Source: Bacillus timonensis
Lineage (GTDB): Bacteria > Bacillota > Bacilli > Bacillales > Bacillaceae_L
Reading direction: 5' to 3'
Length of the DNA stretch: 64,000 bases
Assembly (NCBI GenBank): GCA_020171895.1
Contig: JAIVAN010000005.1
Span: forward strand, 1 to 64,000
The number at the start of each line of letters is the position of its first letter. Position 1 is the stretch's first letter. The notes under the pieces are model-generated. The model was not told the origin of the DNA. It saw only the letters and a list, made by a program, of their open reading frames with translations, and searched no databases. Of the stretch, positions 23,405 through 32,041 are shown piece by piece. Made by a program: the position numbers and the translations under genes.

Positions 23405-24427
23405 GTGGCCGAGCAGTATATGCCAATAAGGGAGCATCAAAAGCGCATGATATCAGTTTTGGTACCTTGTTACAACGAAGAAAAAAACTTGCAAGCGTTT
23501 TATGAATCAATACGAGCCGTGTTTGAAAAACAACAAAAAGAGTATGAACTCATTTTCATTGATGATGGAAGCAGTGATAATACACTTAGCATGTTAAAAG
23601 ACTTTTCAAGATTTAACCAATCCGTTCATTATATATCATTTAGTCGAAACTTTGGTAAAGAAGCGGGGATGCTAGCAGGATTAAAGTTTTCCAAAGGAGA
23701 AGCTGTTATCATTATGGATGCCGACTTGCAGCATCCACCTGAACTAATTCCAGAGCTCATTCATCAGTACGAAAAGGGCTATGATCAAGTCATTGCGAAA
23801 AGAAACCGTAAAGGCGATGCCCTTGTACGCACATGGTTTTCAAGATTGTATTATAAAATGATGAATAAATTAGTGGATATTATGCTAGTCGATGGAGTAG
23901 GAGATTTTCGCCTTCTAAGCAGACGAGCAGTCGGAGCGTTGTTATCATTAAATGAGTATAATCGATTTTCAAAGGGTCTTTTTTCTTGGATTGGCTTTAA
24001 AGAGTATGTCATCGAATATGAAAATGTTGTTCGAGAAAAAGGAGAAAGCAAATGGTCCATTCCTAAGCTCATCAATTACGGAATCGACGGAATTATCTCC
24101 TTTAATAACAAACCCCTTCGTTTTGCCATTTATTTTGGCGTACTTATTACCGTTTTAGACATCCTGTATGTACTGATTAACTTTTTTCAAATTCTAATTT
24201 ACGGGGTAGATGTGCCTGGTTATTTTACTTTGATTGCTTCAATTCTATTATTTGGAGGGATTCAACTCGTATTCACTGGCATCATCGGTGAGTACATCGG
24301 ACGCATCTATTATGAAACAAAACAACGTCCACACTTCATCATTAAAGATTGCGATTACGAGCTGGAAAATGACAAAGACTTTCGCATTCAAAAGCGTCAT
24401 CAAGTAACGATCAATCAAGAAGAGTAA
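23405..24427 (+). CDS. csbB: CsbB-like undecaprenyl-phosphate glycosyltransferase (GT2)
   Basis: Protein of up to 340 residues: a GT2 domain (MISVLVPCYNEEKNLQAFY, IFIDDGSSDNT, IMDADLQHPPE with its DxD-type acids) and two C-terminal transmembrane helices, the plan of CsbB/GtrB/DPM1-like enzymes. It should load a sugar, probably GlcNAc, onto undecaprenyl phosphate at the inner membrane face. It is divergent from the yfhO-gtrA pair that would use the product. The start is uncertain: GTG 23405, ATG 23420 or the ATG at 23449 after AAGGGAG. Confidence 0.9.
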   Translation: MAEQYMPIREHQKRMISVLVPCYNEEKNLQAFYESIRAVFEKQQKEYELIFIDDGSSDNTLSMLKDFSRFNQSVHYISFSRNFGKEAGMLAGLKFSKGEAVIIMDADLQHPPELIPELIHQYEKGYDQVIAKRNRKGDALVRTWFSRLYYKMMNKLVDIMLVDGVGDFRLLSRRAVGALLSLNEYNRFSKGLFSWIGFKEYVIEYENVVREKGESKWSIPKLINYGIDGIISFNNKPLRFAIYFGVLITVLDILYVLINFFQILIYGVDVPGYFTLIASILLFGGIQLVFTGIIGEYIGRIYYETKQRPHFIIKDCDYELENDKDFRIQKRHQVTINQEE

Positions 24428-24458
24428 TACTTGGATACAATGTGTCCAAGTATTTTTT
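24426..24458 (+). terminator. Terminator after csbB
   Basis: AATACTTGGATACA pairs with TGTGTCCAAGTATT across a very short loop, followed by a T run. Confidence 0.88.
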
Positions 24459-24563
24459 ATGGAGGAGGATATTGATTGATAACGAAGATTACTTTCTGTA
24501 GGCTAAAGAATCACTAGTTATCAAATAATTTTTGGGTGCAAACACTCAAGCACAACCACTGTC

Positions 24564-24599
24564 CAAAAAAAATACTCGGACAAACCCATGTCCAAGTAT
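24564..24599 (-). terminator. Terminator of the NRPS operon
   Basis: ATACTCGGACA (24572-24582) pairs with TGTCCAAGTAT (24589-24599) with one G-T pair. On the minus strand a T run follows (24571-24564). The stem resembles that of the convergent csbB terminator. Confidence 0.88.
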
Positions 24600-24603
24600 C
24601 CAT

Positions 24604-27600
24604 CTACAACTCTTTCCTTAAAAACTCAACCAACGTATCCACATGCGGCTCCTTCAGTAACGAATGATGATCTCCTGCAATCTTCACAATCTCAAGGCTA
24701 TCGAGCTCAACTATGTCCCGCCAGCCATGAAACTCATCGACAAGCACATTCGCCTTACAGTCATTTGCCTGAAACAGCACGACTTTCCCATCATACCGTG
24801 GCGTCTCATATTGACTTAAAACATTCGCGAGCCCATCCATCGTTTCCTTCGCATGCTGAGGATTTTTCCGATGAACAAGCTGTTCATTTACCTTTTCAAA
24901 GAAAAACTGAGCCCACTCCCAAAGCGGTAAGCGCACCATGATCCGCATCTGTCTCCATAGTTTGGCGCGTAATCCTAGCGCAACTGAATAGGCAGCGGGA
25001 TTTTTCGTATCCAACAATACCGGCAATGCCTCACATCCTGCAGCCGCCAACTGCCGTGCCATTTCATAAGCAACCACACCACCTAAGGAGTGACCAATCA
25101 GAACGTAAGGACCATTCGCACTAACCGACCTTATTTCCTTCACATATCGAGCTGCCATCTCTTCAATGGACTCTAAATTTTCATCCATTACATACCTTAA
25201 TCCATATACAGGTTGATCCTCACCGATTCGCTTCGCCATTCGATAATACTGCATCACCTCACCATCCAACGCATGGATGCAAAACAAAGGTCGACGAGAT
25301 CGATGACCAGTCTGAATCTGCACAAGAGAACGCACGATGACCGTATTTTCAGTCATCTTCAAAGCTAGCTTTTCAACCGTATCCTCCTTAAAAATAACCG
25401 AAACTGGCAACCGCACACCAAACTCTCTTTCAATCTCTGAAAATAGCCTCATCGCAAGTAAGGAGTGACCACCTAGCGAAAAAAACGAATCCTTCACACC
25501 AATCCGATCCTTTGCACTCAACAATTCCTCCCAAACCAAAACGAGGCGCTTTTCCACATCTGATCGAGCCGCAACCCATTCATCTCGGTGAGCTTTATCA
25601 AACACAGGCTGTGGCAACCTCCGGCGATCTAACTTTCCAACTGGAGTCAACGGGACCTCATCAATCTTCATAACCACTGAGGGCACCATATATTCTGGCA
25701 TAATACCCTGTAGATAGGAACGAACTGCGTGAGCATCAAACACCTCACCTTTATCCATGACCACATACACAACCAATTCATTGCTTTCACCGATTCCCTT
25801 CACCACAGAAGCAATTGCCTGCCCAATCCCTTGATAAGAACTCACCAACGTCTCAACCTCACCAAGCTCGATTCGACAACCTCGAATTTTCACTTGATGA
25901 TCTTTTCTTCCTAAAAACTCAATGACCCCATCCTTGCGATAGCGGGCAATATCACCTGTATCATACATTTTTTCGCCGATTAAAAAAGGATTATCCACAA
26001 AACGCCCTGCCGTAATTTCTTCCTTATTCAAATACCGTAATGCAAGCCCATCGCCACTGGCATACAACTTCCCAGCCACACCAATCGGAACTGGCTGAAG
26101 ATCTTCATCCAATAGATACACTTTATCACTAGCAATCGGTGTCCCAATTGGCACAGATAATGCATCACGTGAAAGCTCCTTCACATGAAAAGCGGTCGTA
26201 AAAACGGAATTCTCGGTTGGTCCATACCCATTAATGAGCCGGCAATGTGGCATTCGCTCCAATACCTTTCGCGCTGTCGATACCGGTAGCACATCTCCGC
26301 ATGAAATCACGTCTCGAAGTGACTGAATCGACTCGCTATGATGCTCCACTAACAGCTGAAGAATTTCAGGCGTCATACAAGTAGATGTCACCTTATGCTT
26401 TTCAATACTTCGCGCAATATGCTCAAGCGATGGCTTATAAGAAGAAACCATCACAAGTGATCCACCGTTTAACAGGGCTCCGTAAATTTCAAACGACGAA
26501 ACATCAAAAGCAGGCGTCGTGAGCTGTAAAATCACCTCATCAGCACAAACACTCGCAAACGAAATTTCTTTCACAAGTCTTACAATCCCTAGATGTGGAA
26601 CAGCAACCCCCTTAGGCATACCAGTTGACCCAGAAGTGTACATGACATAAGCAACAGAAGTGGGGGAGAGAGGAATCTGTGGTGCAGCAGTCGACAATGT
26701 CGCCATCACCTTCTTACATTCATCAAATAAAAGAACTCGCCAATTGCCAAAAGGGAGGTCGCCAGAAAAGTCCGCAGATGAAATCACCATTGAAACGTCC
26801 GCATCCTCAAGCATGTAGGCGATGCGTTCACTCGGATACATCGGATCAATCGGCAAATAGCTCCCACCAGCTTTTAAAATCGCCAAAAAACTAATAATCA
26901 ATTCGGCTGACCGTGGTACAAACACTGCAACAACATCCCCTTGTTGCATACCCTCTGACAACAAATAATGAGCAAGCTGTGATGATTTCTCGTCAAGCTC
27001 TTGATACGTTACTTCATCGTCCTCAAGGACAAGAGCAGTCTTACTTCCGTACAAGCTAGCAGTCTCTAAAAATACATCAATGATATGACTTTCCCTCGGA
27101 TATAAGCTTTCTCGATCATTCCACTCAAACAGAAGCTGCTGTTTTTCCTGAGATGTCACCATTGGTAAAAGGCCAACGGTTCTGTCGGGGTTTTCAAGCA
27201 TTCCCTCTAACAACGTTACGAAATGACCACTCATTCTCACAATCGTTGCTTCATGAAAAAGCTCCGTTTGATACGTAAACGAACAGTGGTACTTACCAGC
27301 ACGAGGTTTCATCGTTAGCATCACATCAACCAGTGCCCCTCCTAGATCAAGCTCAATTTCCTCTATGGCTATCCCAGGAATCTCTTCGGTAGTAGGAGGC
27401 ATATTGTGAAAATTGACCATGACGTTAAACAGTCGTTGTGACATCTTCCCATGCTTTGTGGCAACATGTGTATAAGGCACATGTTGATGACTCAGTGCTT
27501 GAAACACCTCATCACGAACATGTAAAAGCGCATCTCGACACGTCATCTCACACTTTATCCCAGTACGGACTAACACCGTATTCACAAACAATCCAAGTAA

Positions 27601-28413
27601 ATCCACCGTTTTCAGGTCTTGTCGTCCCGAGACAAGCGTGCCTATTAAAAGATCTTCTTCCCCTGTATAGCGGTGCAACAGCACATTCAACACCGTTGTC
27701 ATAAGAACAAACGGTGTCACCCGTTGCTTGCGACAAAACGACGTCACTTCTTGAACCAATTGTTCATCAAGTGTAAATGTGTAGCTCCGACCATCTAGCG
27801 TCGTGTCAGCCGGAGCACGGAAATCAGTAGGTAAGCTCAACTGTGGGAGAGGACCATGTAGTTTTTCTCTCCAAAAATCCATTCCTTGATCAATAGGAAG
27901 GGCGCGCTGTAATTGAGCAAACTCTGTCATCTGCAATGGTAACGGTGCAGGCGCATCCCCTTTGTAAAACAGCGCTAGTTCACGCTGGAAATTTTGCTGT
28001 GACCAACCATCAAACACAAGATGGTGAAACGTCATACATAACACATGAACATGCTGAGACACCTTCAAAAGCAAGCCTCGATACAGCACATCGCTTTCAA
28101 GATCAAACGGCTGTTTCACTTCTTTTTCTAACACATCATGAAGATGTTCTTCAGTCATTTCAACGAGGCGAAACTTCACAGACTCAAACGGACGAACACT
28201 TTGAACAGGCTGCCCATTCACGATTGGAAAATAAGTGCGTAACGCATCATGTCGTTCAATCACAGCATTCACACATTCAAACAAAAGCTCAACATCTAAC
28301 TCGCCAACAAATTTCAACACACACGGCCGTAAATAAGCCGGATGACCAGGGTGAAGCTGTTCAAGCAGCCATTGTCGTTCTTGGGAAAAAGTGAGGGGCC
28401 AATACGAGTTCAT
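24604..28413 (-). CDS. Single-module non-ribosomal peptide synthetase (C-A-PCP-TE)
   Basis: Protein of 1269 residues. Condensation domain (about 1-430) has the active motif HHLVFDG near residue 130. Adenylation domain (about 450-960) has YTSGSTGMPKGVAVPH, FDVSSFEIYGALL, NGYGPTE and YDTGD. The carrier domain has its phosphopantetheine serine in GGHSLLAM (about residue 982). The C-terminal thioesterase has GHSLGG (about 1107) and a late GDHHSLL histidine. It would join an acyl group from the upstream ligase-carrier protein to one amino acid and release the product. By eye the specificity-pocket residues look like D-V-F-C-I-C-G-V-F; I cannot match this to an amino acid. The start lies two bases after the preceding stop codon. 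Confidence 0.95.
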   Translation of the reverse strand: MNSYWPLTFSQERQWLLEQLHPGHPAYLRPCVLKFVGELDVELLFECVNAVIERHDALRTYFPIVNGQPVQSVRPFESVKFRLVEMTEEHLHDVLEKEVKQPFDLESDVLYRGLLLKVSQHVHVLCMTFHHLVFDGWSQQNFQRELALFYKGDAPAPLPLQMTEFAQLQRALPIDQGMDFWREKLHGPLPQLSLPTDFRAPADTTLDGRSYTFTLDEQLVQEVTSFCRKQRVTPFVLMTTVLNVLLHRYTGEEDLLIGTLVSGRQDLKTVDLLGLFVNTVLVRTGIKCEMTCRDALLHVRDEVFQALSHQHVPYTHVATKHGKMSQRLFNVMVNFHNMPPTTEEIPGIAIEEIELDLGGALVDVMLTMKPRAGKYHCSFTYQTELFHEATIVRMSGHFVTLLEGMLENPDRTVGLLPMVTSQEKQQLLFEWNDRESLYPRESHIIDVFLETASLYGSKTALVLEDDEVTYQELDEKSSQLAHYLLSEGMQQGDVVAVFVPRSAELIISFLAILKAGGSYLPIDPMYPSERIAYMLEDADVSMVISSADFSGDLPFGNWRVLLFDECKKVMATLSTAAPQIPLSPTSVAYVMYTSGSTGMPKGVAVPHLGIVRLVKEISFASVCADEVILQLTTPAFDVSSFEIYGALLNGGSLVMVSSYKPSLEHIARSIEKHKVTSTCMTPEILQLLVEHHSESIQSLRDVISCGDVLPVSTARKVLERMPHCRLINGYGPTENSVFTTAFHVKELSRDALSVPIGTPIASDKVYLLDEDLQPVPIGVAGKLYASGDGLALRYLNKEEITAGRFVDNPFLIGEKMYDTGDIARYRKDGVIEFLGRKDHQVKIRGCRIELGEVETLVSSYQGIGQAIASVVKGIGESNELVVYVVMDKGEVFDAHAVRSYLQGIMPEYMVPSVVMKIDEVPLTPVGKLDRRRLPQPVFDKAHRDEWVAARSDVEKRLVLVWEELLSAKDRIGVKDSFFSLGGHSLLAMRLFSEIEREFGVRLPVSVIFKEDTVEKLALKMTENTVIVRSLVQIQTGHRSRRPLFCIHALDGEVMQYYRMAKRIGEDQPVYGLRYVMDENLESIEEMAARYVKEIRSVSANGPYVLIGHSLGGVVAYEMARQLAAAGCEALPVLLDTKNPAAYSVALGLRAKLWRQMRIMVRLPLWEWAQFFFEKVNEQLVHRKNPQHAKETMDGLANVLSQYETPRYDGKVVLFQANDCKANVLVDEFHGWRDIVELDSLEIVKIAGDHHSLLKEPHVDTLVEFLRKEL

Positions 28414-28414
28414 A

Positions 28415-30148
28415 TCATGGAGTCCTCGCCTGTTCTTGCTTTTTGCTTACAAATGAAGCAAGCTCACGAATCGTGGAACAACCAAAAAAGTCAGGAAAGC
28501 TCACTTCCACACCGAAAGTTTCTTGAACAACGCTTAAGATTTCATACGCTTGAATCGAGCTTCCTCCAAGTTCAAAGAAATCGTCATCAAAGGAGAGGTC
28601 GTTCACTCGCAATGATTTTCGCCAAATAGTAGCCATTACGTCAAGGTCAACAGATGCCATAACGGTAGCGTCGAGTCCAAGCTTTTTCGCTAAGCCGACA
28701 CGCTGCACCTTCCCAGTAGGCCCTTTTGGAATTTCACTTGCGAACACGATCTTTGTTGGCACTTTATAAGGCGTAACACTTTTAACAGCAAACGCACGAA
28801 GCTCCCGTTCTGTCACATATGCCCCAGGTTTAAGCACAACGATTGCTCCAACTTCTTCACCTAATGTCGGGTGAGGCACAGCAAAGCAAGCAACCTGCGC
28901 AACAGCGTGATGGCGCAACAGCACTTCATCCACTTCACGAGGGGACACCTTTTCGCCACCGCGATTAATGATTTCTTTTATCCGTCCATCAATAAAAATG
29001 TAGCCATCATGATCGATATAGCCTTGATCTCCCGTGCGAAACCAGCCGTTTGTGAAGCTCTTTTCATTTGCATCGGGATTATGTTCATAGCCATCTATGA
29101 CATTGTCGCCACGAACAACAATTTCACCTAATGATCCGTATGGCAAAAGTGTACAAGCATCATCCATAATCGCCACACCACAGCCTTCTGCTTTTCCAAC
29201 CGAACCATGCTTTCTTTCCCCAGGTGGCAGAGGATTGACAGCCATTTGATGTGCTGCCTCTGTCATTCCGTATGCTTCTACAATTGGCACTTGAAAAAAT
29301 GCTTCTACCTCTTGAGCAAGCAGTGGTGGGAGAGAAGAAGAGCAAGAGCGAATGAACCGTAGCCCATGAGAAGGAGGAGATCCTCCGTCTCTTCCGTGCG
29401 TCACAATTGTGTGATGCATCGTCGGAACCGCCGTATACCAAGTAGGTGAGAGCTCTGTTAACGCCTGGTAAAAAGCGTCGACCTGAAAGCCCCGCGAACA
29501 AATCACACTTCCACCGCTATTTAACGTAGAAAGCAATCCGCCTATTAAACCATGTACATGAAACAGCGGCATCACTAGTAAACAACGATCGTTTTCTGTT
29601 AGTTTGAGTGAGCGAGAGATCGACACCATTGACGCACACACATGGCGCTGGCGGATTGGCACAATCTTTGGTCGAGCTGTCGTCCCCGATGTATGAAGGA
29701 CGAGCGCGACATCTTCATCATTTGCTAACGTAACCTCTGTTTCAGACGATACCTCAAGTTGCTCAAGTGTGATCACCTTCATGCCAAGCTCATTTGCAGC
29801 CTGTATTGCGGGTGTTATCCCGTCATTCTCCACTACGACCGCAGCTGCCCTCGTATCCTCAAAATAAAACAACAACTCTTCTCTTGTGTACTTAGGGTTC
29901 AGCGGGGCACAAGTTGTAAAACACGCCACACTTAAAAACACCGTTGCCATCTCGGGTCCATCACCCAACACAACCGCCACCCGTTCCCCACGCTCTACGC
30001 CTAAATCAACAAGTCGTCCAGCCATATGTCGCACGTTTTCCCAAAGCTCGCGATACGAGACGCTGCTACCCTCTAGTGAGACTAACGCAGGAGCATCTGG
30101 TGTCGTTTCTGCCCAATGCTTTAACCCATCCACTACATGTTTGTTCAT
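28415..30148 (-). CDS. AMP-dependent acyl/acid ligase fused to a carrier domain
   Basis: Protein of 577 residues. The ANL adenylating domain (about 1-490) has LHTSGTTARPKIVP, EAYGMTEAAHQM, WFRTGDQGYID and PKGPTGKVQR. A carrier domain (about 500-570) has its phosphopantetheine serine in ELGGSSIQAYE. The segment TEAAHQMAVNPLPPGERKHGSVG is closer to Pcs60/oxalate-CoA-ligase-type enzymes than to classic long-chain fatty-acyl ligases. A short or dicarboxylic starter acid is therefore possible; this is an inference from motifs. AAGGAGGAAGG precedes the ATG and overlaps the stop of the phosphopantetheinyl transferase gene. It should load the starter for the NRPS encoded next. Confidence 0.92.
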   Translation of the reverse strand: MNKHVVDGLKHWAETTPDAPALVSLEGSSVSYRELWENVRHMAGRLVDLGVERGERVAVVLGDGPEMATVFLSVACFTTCAPLNPKYTREELLFYFEDTRAAAVVVENDGITPAIQAANELGMKVITLEQLEVSSETEVTLANDEDVALVLHTSGTTARPKIVPIRQRHVCASMVSISRSLKLTENDRCLLVMPLFHVHGLIGGLLSTLNSGGSVICSRGFQVDAFYQALTELSPTWYTAVPTMHHTIVTHGRDGGSPPSHGLRFIRSCSSSLPPLLAQEVEAFFQVPIVEAYGMTEAAHQMAVNPLPPGERKHGSVGKAEGCGVAIMDDACTLLPYGSLGEIVVRGDNVIDGYEHNPDANEKSFTNGWFRTGDQGYIDHDGYIFIDGRIKEIINRGGEKVSPREVDEVLLRHHAVAQVACFAVPHPTLGEEVGAIVVLKPGAYVTERELRAFAVKSVTPYKVPTKIVFASEIPKGPTGKVQRVGLAKKLGLDATVMASVDLDVMATIWRKSLRVNDLSFDDDFFELGGSSIQAYEILSVVQETFGVEVSFPDFFGCSTIRELASFVSKKQEQARTP

Positions 30149-30160
30149 GAACCTTCCTCC

Positions 30161-30898
30161 TTATTGGTAAAAGCCAAAGTGATAGTAGTTTACCTTTGTG
30201 ACGGCAGGGGAGAATGCGACAGTGCCCACATAGCTCTCCCCAACCGTAAACGTATTCGTGGTAAGTGTAGAAGGGCCACTGTGGAGCAATCCGAAGCCTT
30301 CACCTTTCCCGACAGCTTCTTTTTCCGTCCATACCTGAAAAAACGTCTCAACCTGACCTTCAGTTTGTGAAGCAAGCTTTCTTCGTTCTTCTTCGGAAAA
30401 ATAATAGGTCGCCACAGACTCCCATTGAAATTCCTTCATCACATATTCCACATCAACACCGACTTGTGCACCTGTCGAAAAAACAAAACAAGCAACATCC
30501 TTGCTGTGTGAGAGGTTAAACTGAAGGGGGCTTCCCACGACAAAAGGCTTACCATGAACACCTCTTTTGAGCAAAACAGTGTGCGGGGGACATTTCAAAT
30601 ACGCGCTCAATAACAATCGAAGCGCACTATGTGTCACAACATAACAACGTCGATCTCGCTCAAATCGAAACATCTCCGCATTCTTCCGTTCGTCGAGTGT
30701 CAAAAAACAAGAAAGGCTTTCATAGTTTGGTAGATTAGTAGCCGTCTGCCACACATGTACCTCATTGCCTGTTAAAAATGCTTTTCGATTCGTCATGTTG
30801 CTTATATCATCAACCTGTTCCCATTTCACCCACCCACCCCCGTACAAGCTCGTCATACTTGTACTACTATATGAAAAAAACGAGTCGTTCATGTCCAA
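30161..30898 (-). CDS. 4'-phosphopantetheinyl transferase, Sfp type
   Basis: The coding frame allows 245 residues; the usual Sfp length (about 220) suggests a start nearer GTG 30829, which follows GGGGGTGGGTG, or ATG 30796. Family motifs are GVHGKPFV, FNLSHSKDVACFVF, GVDVEY (metal-binding Asp and Glu) and FFQVWTEKEAVGKGEGFG. It attaches phosphopantetheine to the carrier domains of the ligase and NRPS in the same operon. It is the first gene of its unit, preceded by the 21-bp repeat region at 31014-31200. Confidence 0.93.
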   Translation of the reverse strand: MDMNDSFFSYSSTSMTSLYGGGWVKWEQVDDISNMTNRKAFLTGNEVHVWQTATNLPNYESLSCFLTLDERKNAEMFRFERDRRCYVVTHSALRLLLSAYLKCPPHTVLLKRGVHGKPFVVGSPLQFNLSHSKDVACFVFSTGAQVGVDVEYVMKEFQWESVATYYFSEEERRKLASQTEGQVETFFQVWTEKEAVGKGEGFGLLHSGPSTLTTNTFTVGESYVGTVAFSPAVTKVNYYHFGFYQ

Positions 30899-31013
30899 AT
30901 GATGGTGTAGACAGCCTTAAAAGAGGTTCATTTTTTATAAAGAGATGCAATTTTAGATGAAAATGAAGGTTTCGGTACTTTTTGGAGGATCCAAAACAGG
31001 GGGAGTGCGACAA

Positions 31014-31200
31014 TTCAATCACATTTTGAAAAAATTCGATCACTTTTCGAAAAAATTCTAGCGGATAAAAAATTTTTTCGATCATAAATTAAAAAGATTC
31101 TATCATTTAGAAAAATGAGCTTTTTTTATTCGATCACATTTCACTAATTTTCACATATAAAAACGATGTTTCGGACAGTAACATAGGAATTCGAACACAT
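31014..31200. repeat. Degenerate 21-bp iterated repeat (TTCGATCAC...) in the promoter region
   Basis: Units starting TTCAATCAC, TTCGATCAC, TTCTAGCGG, TTCGATCAT and TTCTATCAT begin at 31014, 31035, 31056, 31077 and 31098, exactly 21 bases apart, each followed by an A/T-rich half. After a 10-base shift, related units begin at 31129, 31150, 31170 and 31190. The region lies between the ThiF-like gene and the PPTase gene. The frame through it on the minus strand is only the repeat read as a 7-residue period. The rest of 30899-31282 holds a terminator (31231-31268) and the presumed PPTase promoter, not clearly defined. Confidence 0.8.
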
Positions 31201-31230
31201 CCCCAAAACATATCATCTACCTTAACAGTC

Positions 31231-31268
31231 AAAAAAACAAAAAAAACGGTGGGCATCAACAGCCCACC
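31231..31268 (-). terminator. Terminator of the FeeM-ThiF unit
   Basis: GGTGGGC (31248-31254) and GCCCACC (31262-31268) form the stem, followed on the minus strand by a long T-rich tract (31247-31231). This separates the FeeM/ThiF pair from the PPTase-ligase-NRPS operon. Confidence 0.88.
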
Positions 31269-31282
31269 AACAGAAACTACTC

Positions 31283-32041
31283 TTATTCAAACTGCACTTG
31301 ATACTTTTCCGGCACCAATAACGGCTCCTTACGCCCTAACAGATGCAACACCATTTGCGACACAAGTGCGCCTGGTCCTAATGCTTGTCCTACACTAATC
31401 GTCGGAATCACCTTTTGTGCCAAACACTCTTCGATCATGTCCTCTGTCACATAGCTTGGTAAATAACTTGCATATTGTGAGGCAGGAAACGTCACACCTT
31501 TTAGCTGCTCGATTGTCATCTCAGCCGGAATGCCAATATACTCTTCAATCGTCATTCCGCCAGGAGCAAACGTCAGCACGGATGCACCAAACCCTAACGC
31601 CACAGCCGTAATTATATATTTCTCATGCTTACGAGCCGCGCGATGCAGTGCCACTGCCTCAGGAAAAGCGAAGTAATCAATCGCATCTATCACATAATCA
31701 GCACCACTCACAAATTCCTCGACATTGCCTTCATTCACACCTTCAGCATACGTCGTGACCTGAATATCTGGATTAATTGCAAGCAAGTGTGCCTTCAACG
31801 CATCAACCTTCAGTTGCCCAACCGTCAAATGAGTCGCTGCACATTGACGATTAATATTCGACATATCAAACGTATCAGGATCAGCTAACACAAAATTTTC
31901 TACACCCATACGAGCCAATAGCTCTGCTGAAAATCCACCAATACAACCGCAACCAGCAATCGCAATCGTCGAAGAATGTAATTTCAATACATCCTCCTCT
32001 GTCATGACACCTAAGTTACGAGAAAATTGTTCTTTTATCAT
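31283..32041 (-). CDS. ThiF/E1-like adenylyltransferase
   Basis: Protein of 252 residues with the E1/ThiF/MoeB nucleotide-binding fold: IAIAGCGCIGGFSAELLARM (about 26-45), LADPDTFDMSNINRQ with the conserved Asp, Asn and Arg, GQLKVDAL, and the YVIDAIDYF strand-turn. The paired CxxC zinc motifs of ThiF/MoeB are absent. Such enzymes adenylate a carboxylate, usually the C-terminus of a ubiquitin-like protein or a peptide (MccB). No ubiquitin-like partner is encoded here. The ATG shares its A with the stop codon of the preceding acyltransferase gene (TAATG), so the two are translationally coupled. Confidence 0.85.
   Translation of the reverse strand: MIKEQFSRNLGVMTEEDVLKLHSSTIAIAGCGCIGGFSAELLARMGVENFVLADPDTFDMSNINRQCAATHLTVGQLKVDALKAHLLAINPDIQVTTYAEGVNEGNVEEFVSGADYVIDAIDYFAFPEAVALHRAARKHEKYIITAVALGFGASVLTFAPGGMTIEEYIGIPAEMTIEQLKGVTFPASQYASYLPSYVTEDMIEECLAQKVIPTISVGQALGPGALVSQMVLHLLGRKEPLLVPEKYQVQFE

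Noticed and set aside
24588-28629. Several plus-strand open frames (up to 152 codons) opposite the NRPS genes
   Set aside because: They are antisense shadows of the well-defined NRPS reading frame and have no start signals or recognisable domains.
30867-31085. Minus-strand 72-codon frame with repeating IEFF-like heptapeptides
   Set aside because: The peptide repeat is the 21-bp DNA repeat read in one frame; there is no ribosome binding site.
31014-31200. Possible CRISPR array
   Set aside because: Units are 21 bases including their variable part, are degenerate, have no unique spacers, and no cas genes are present.
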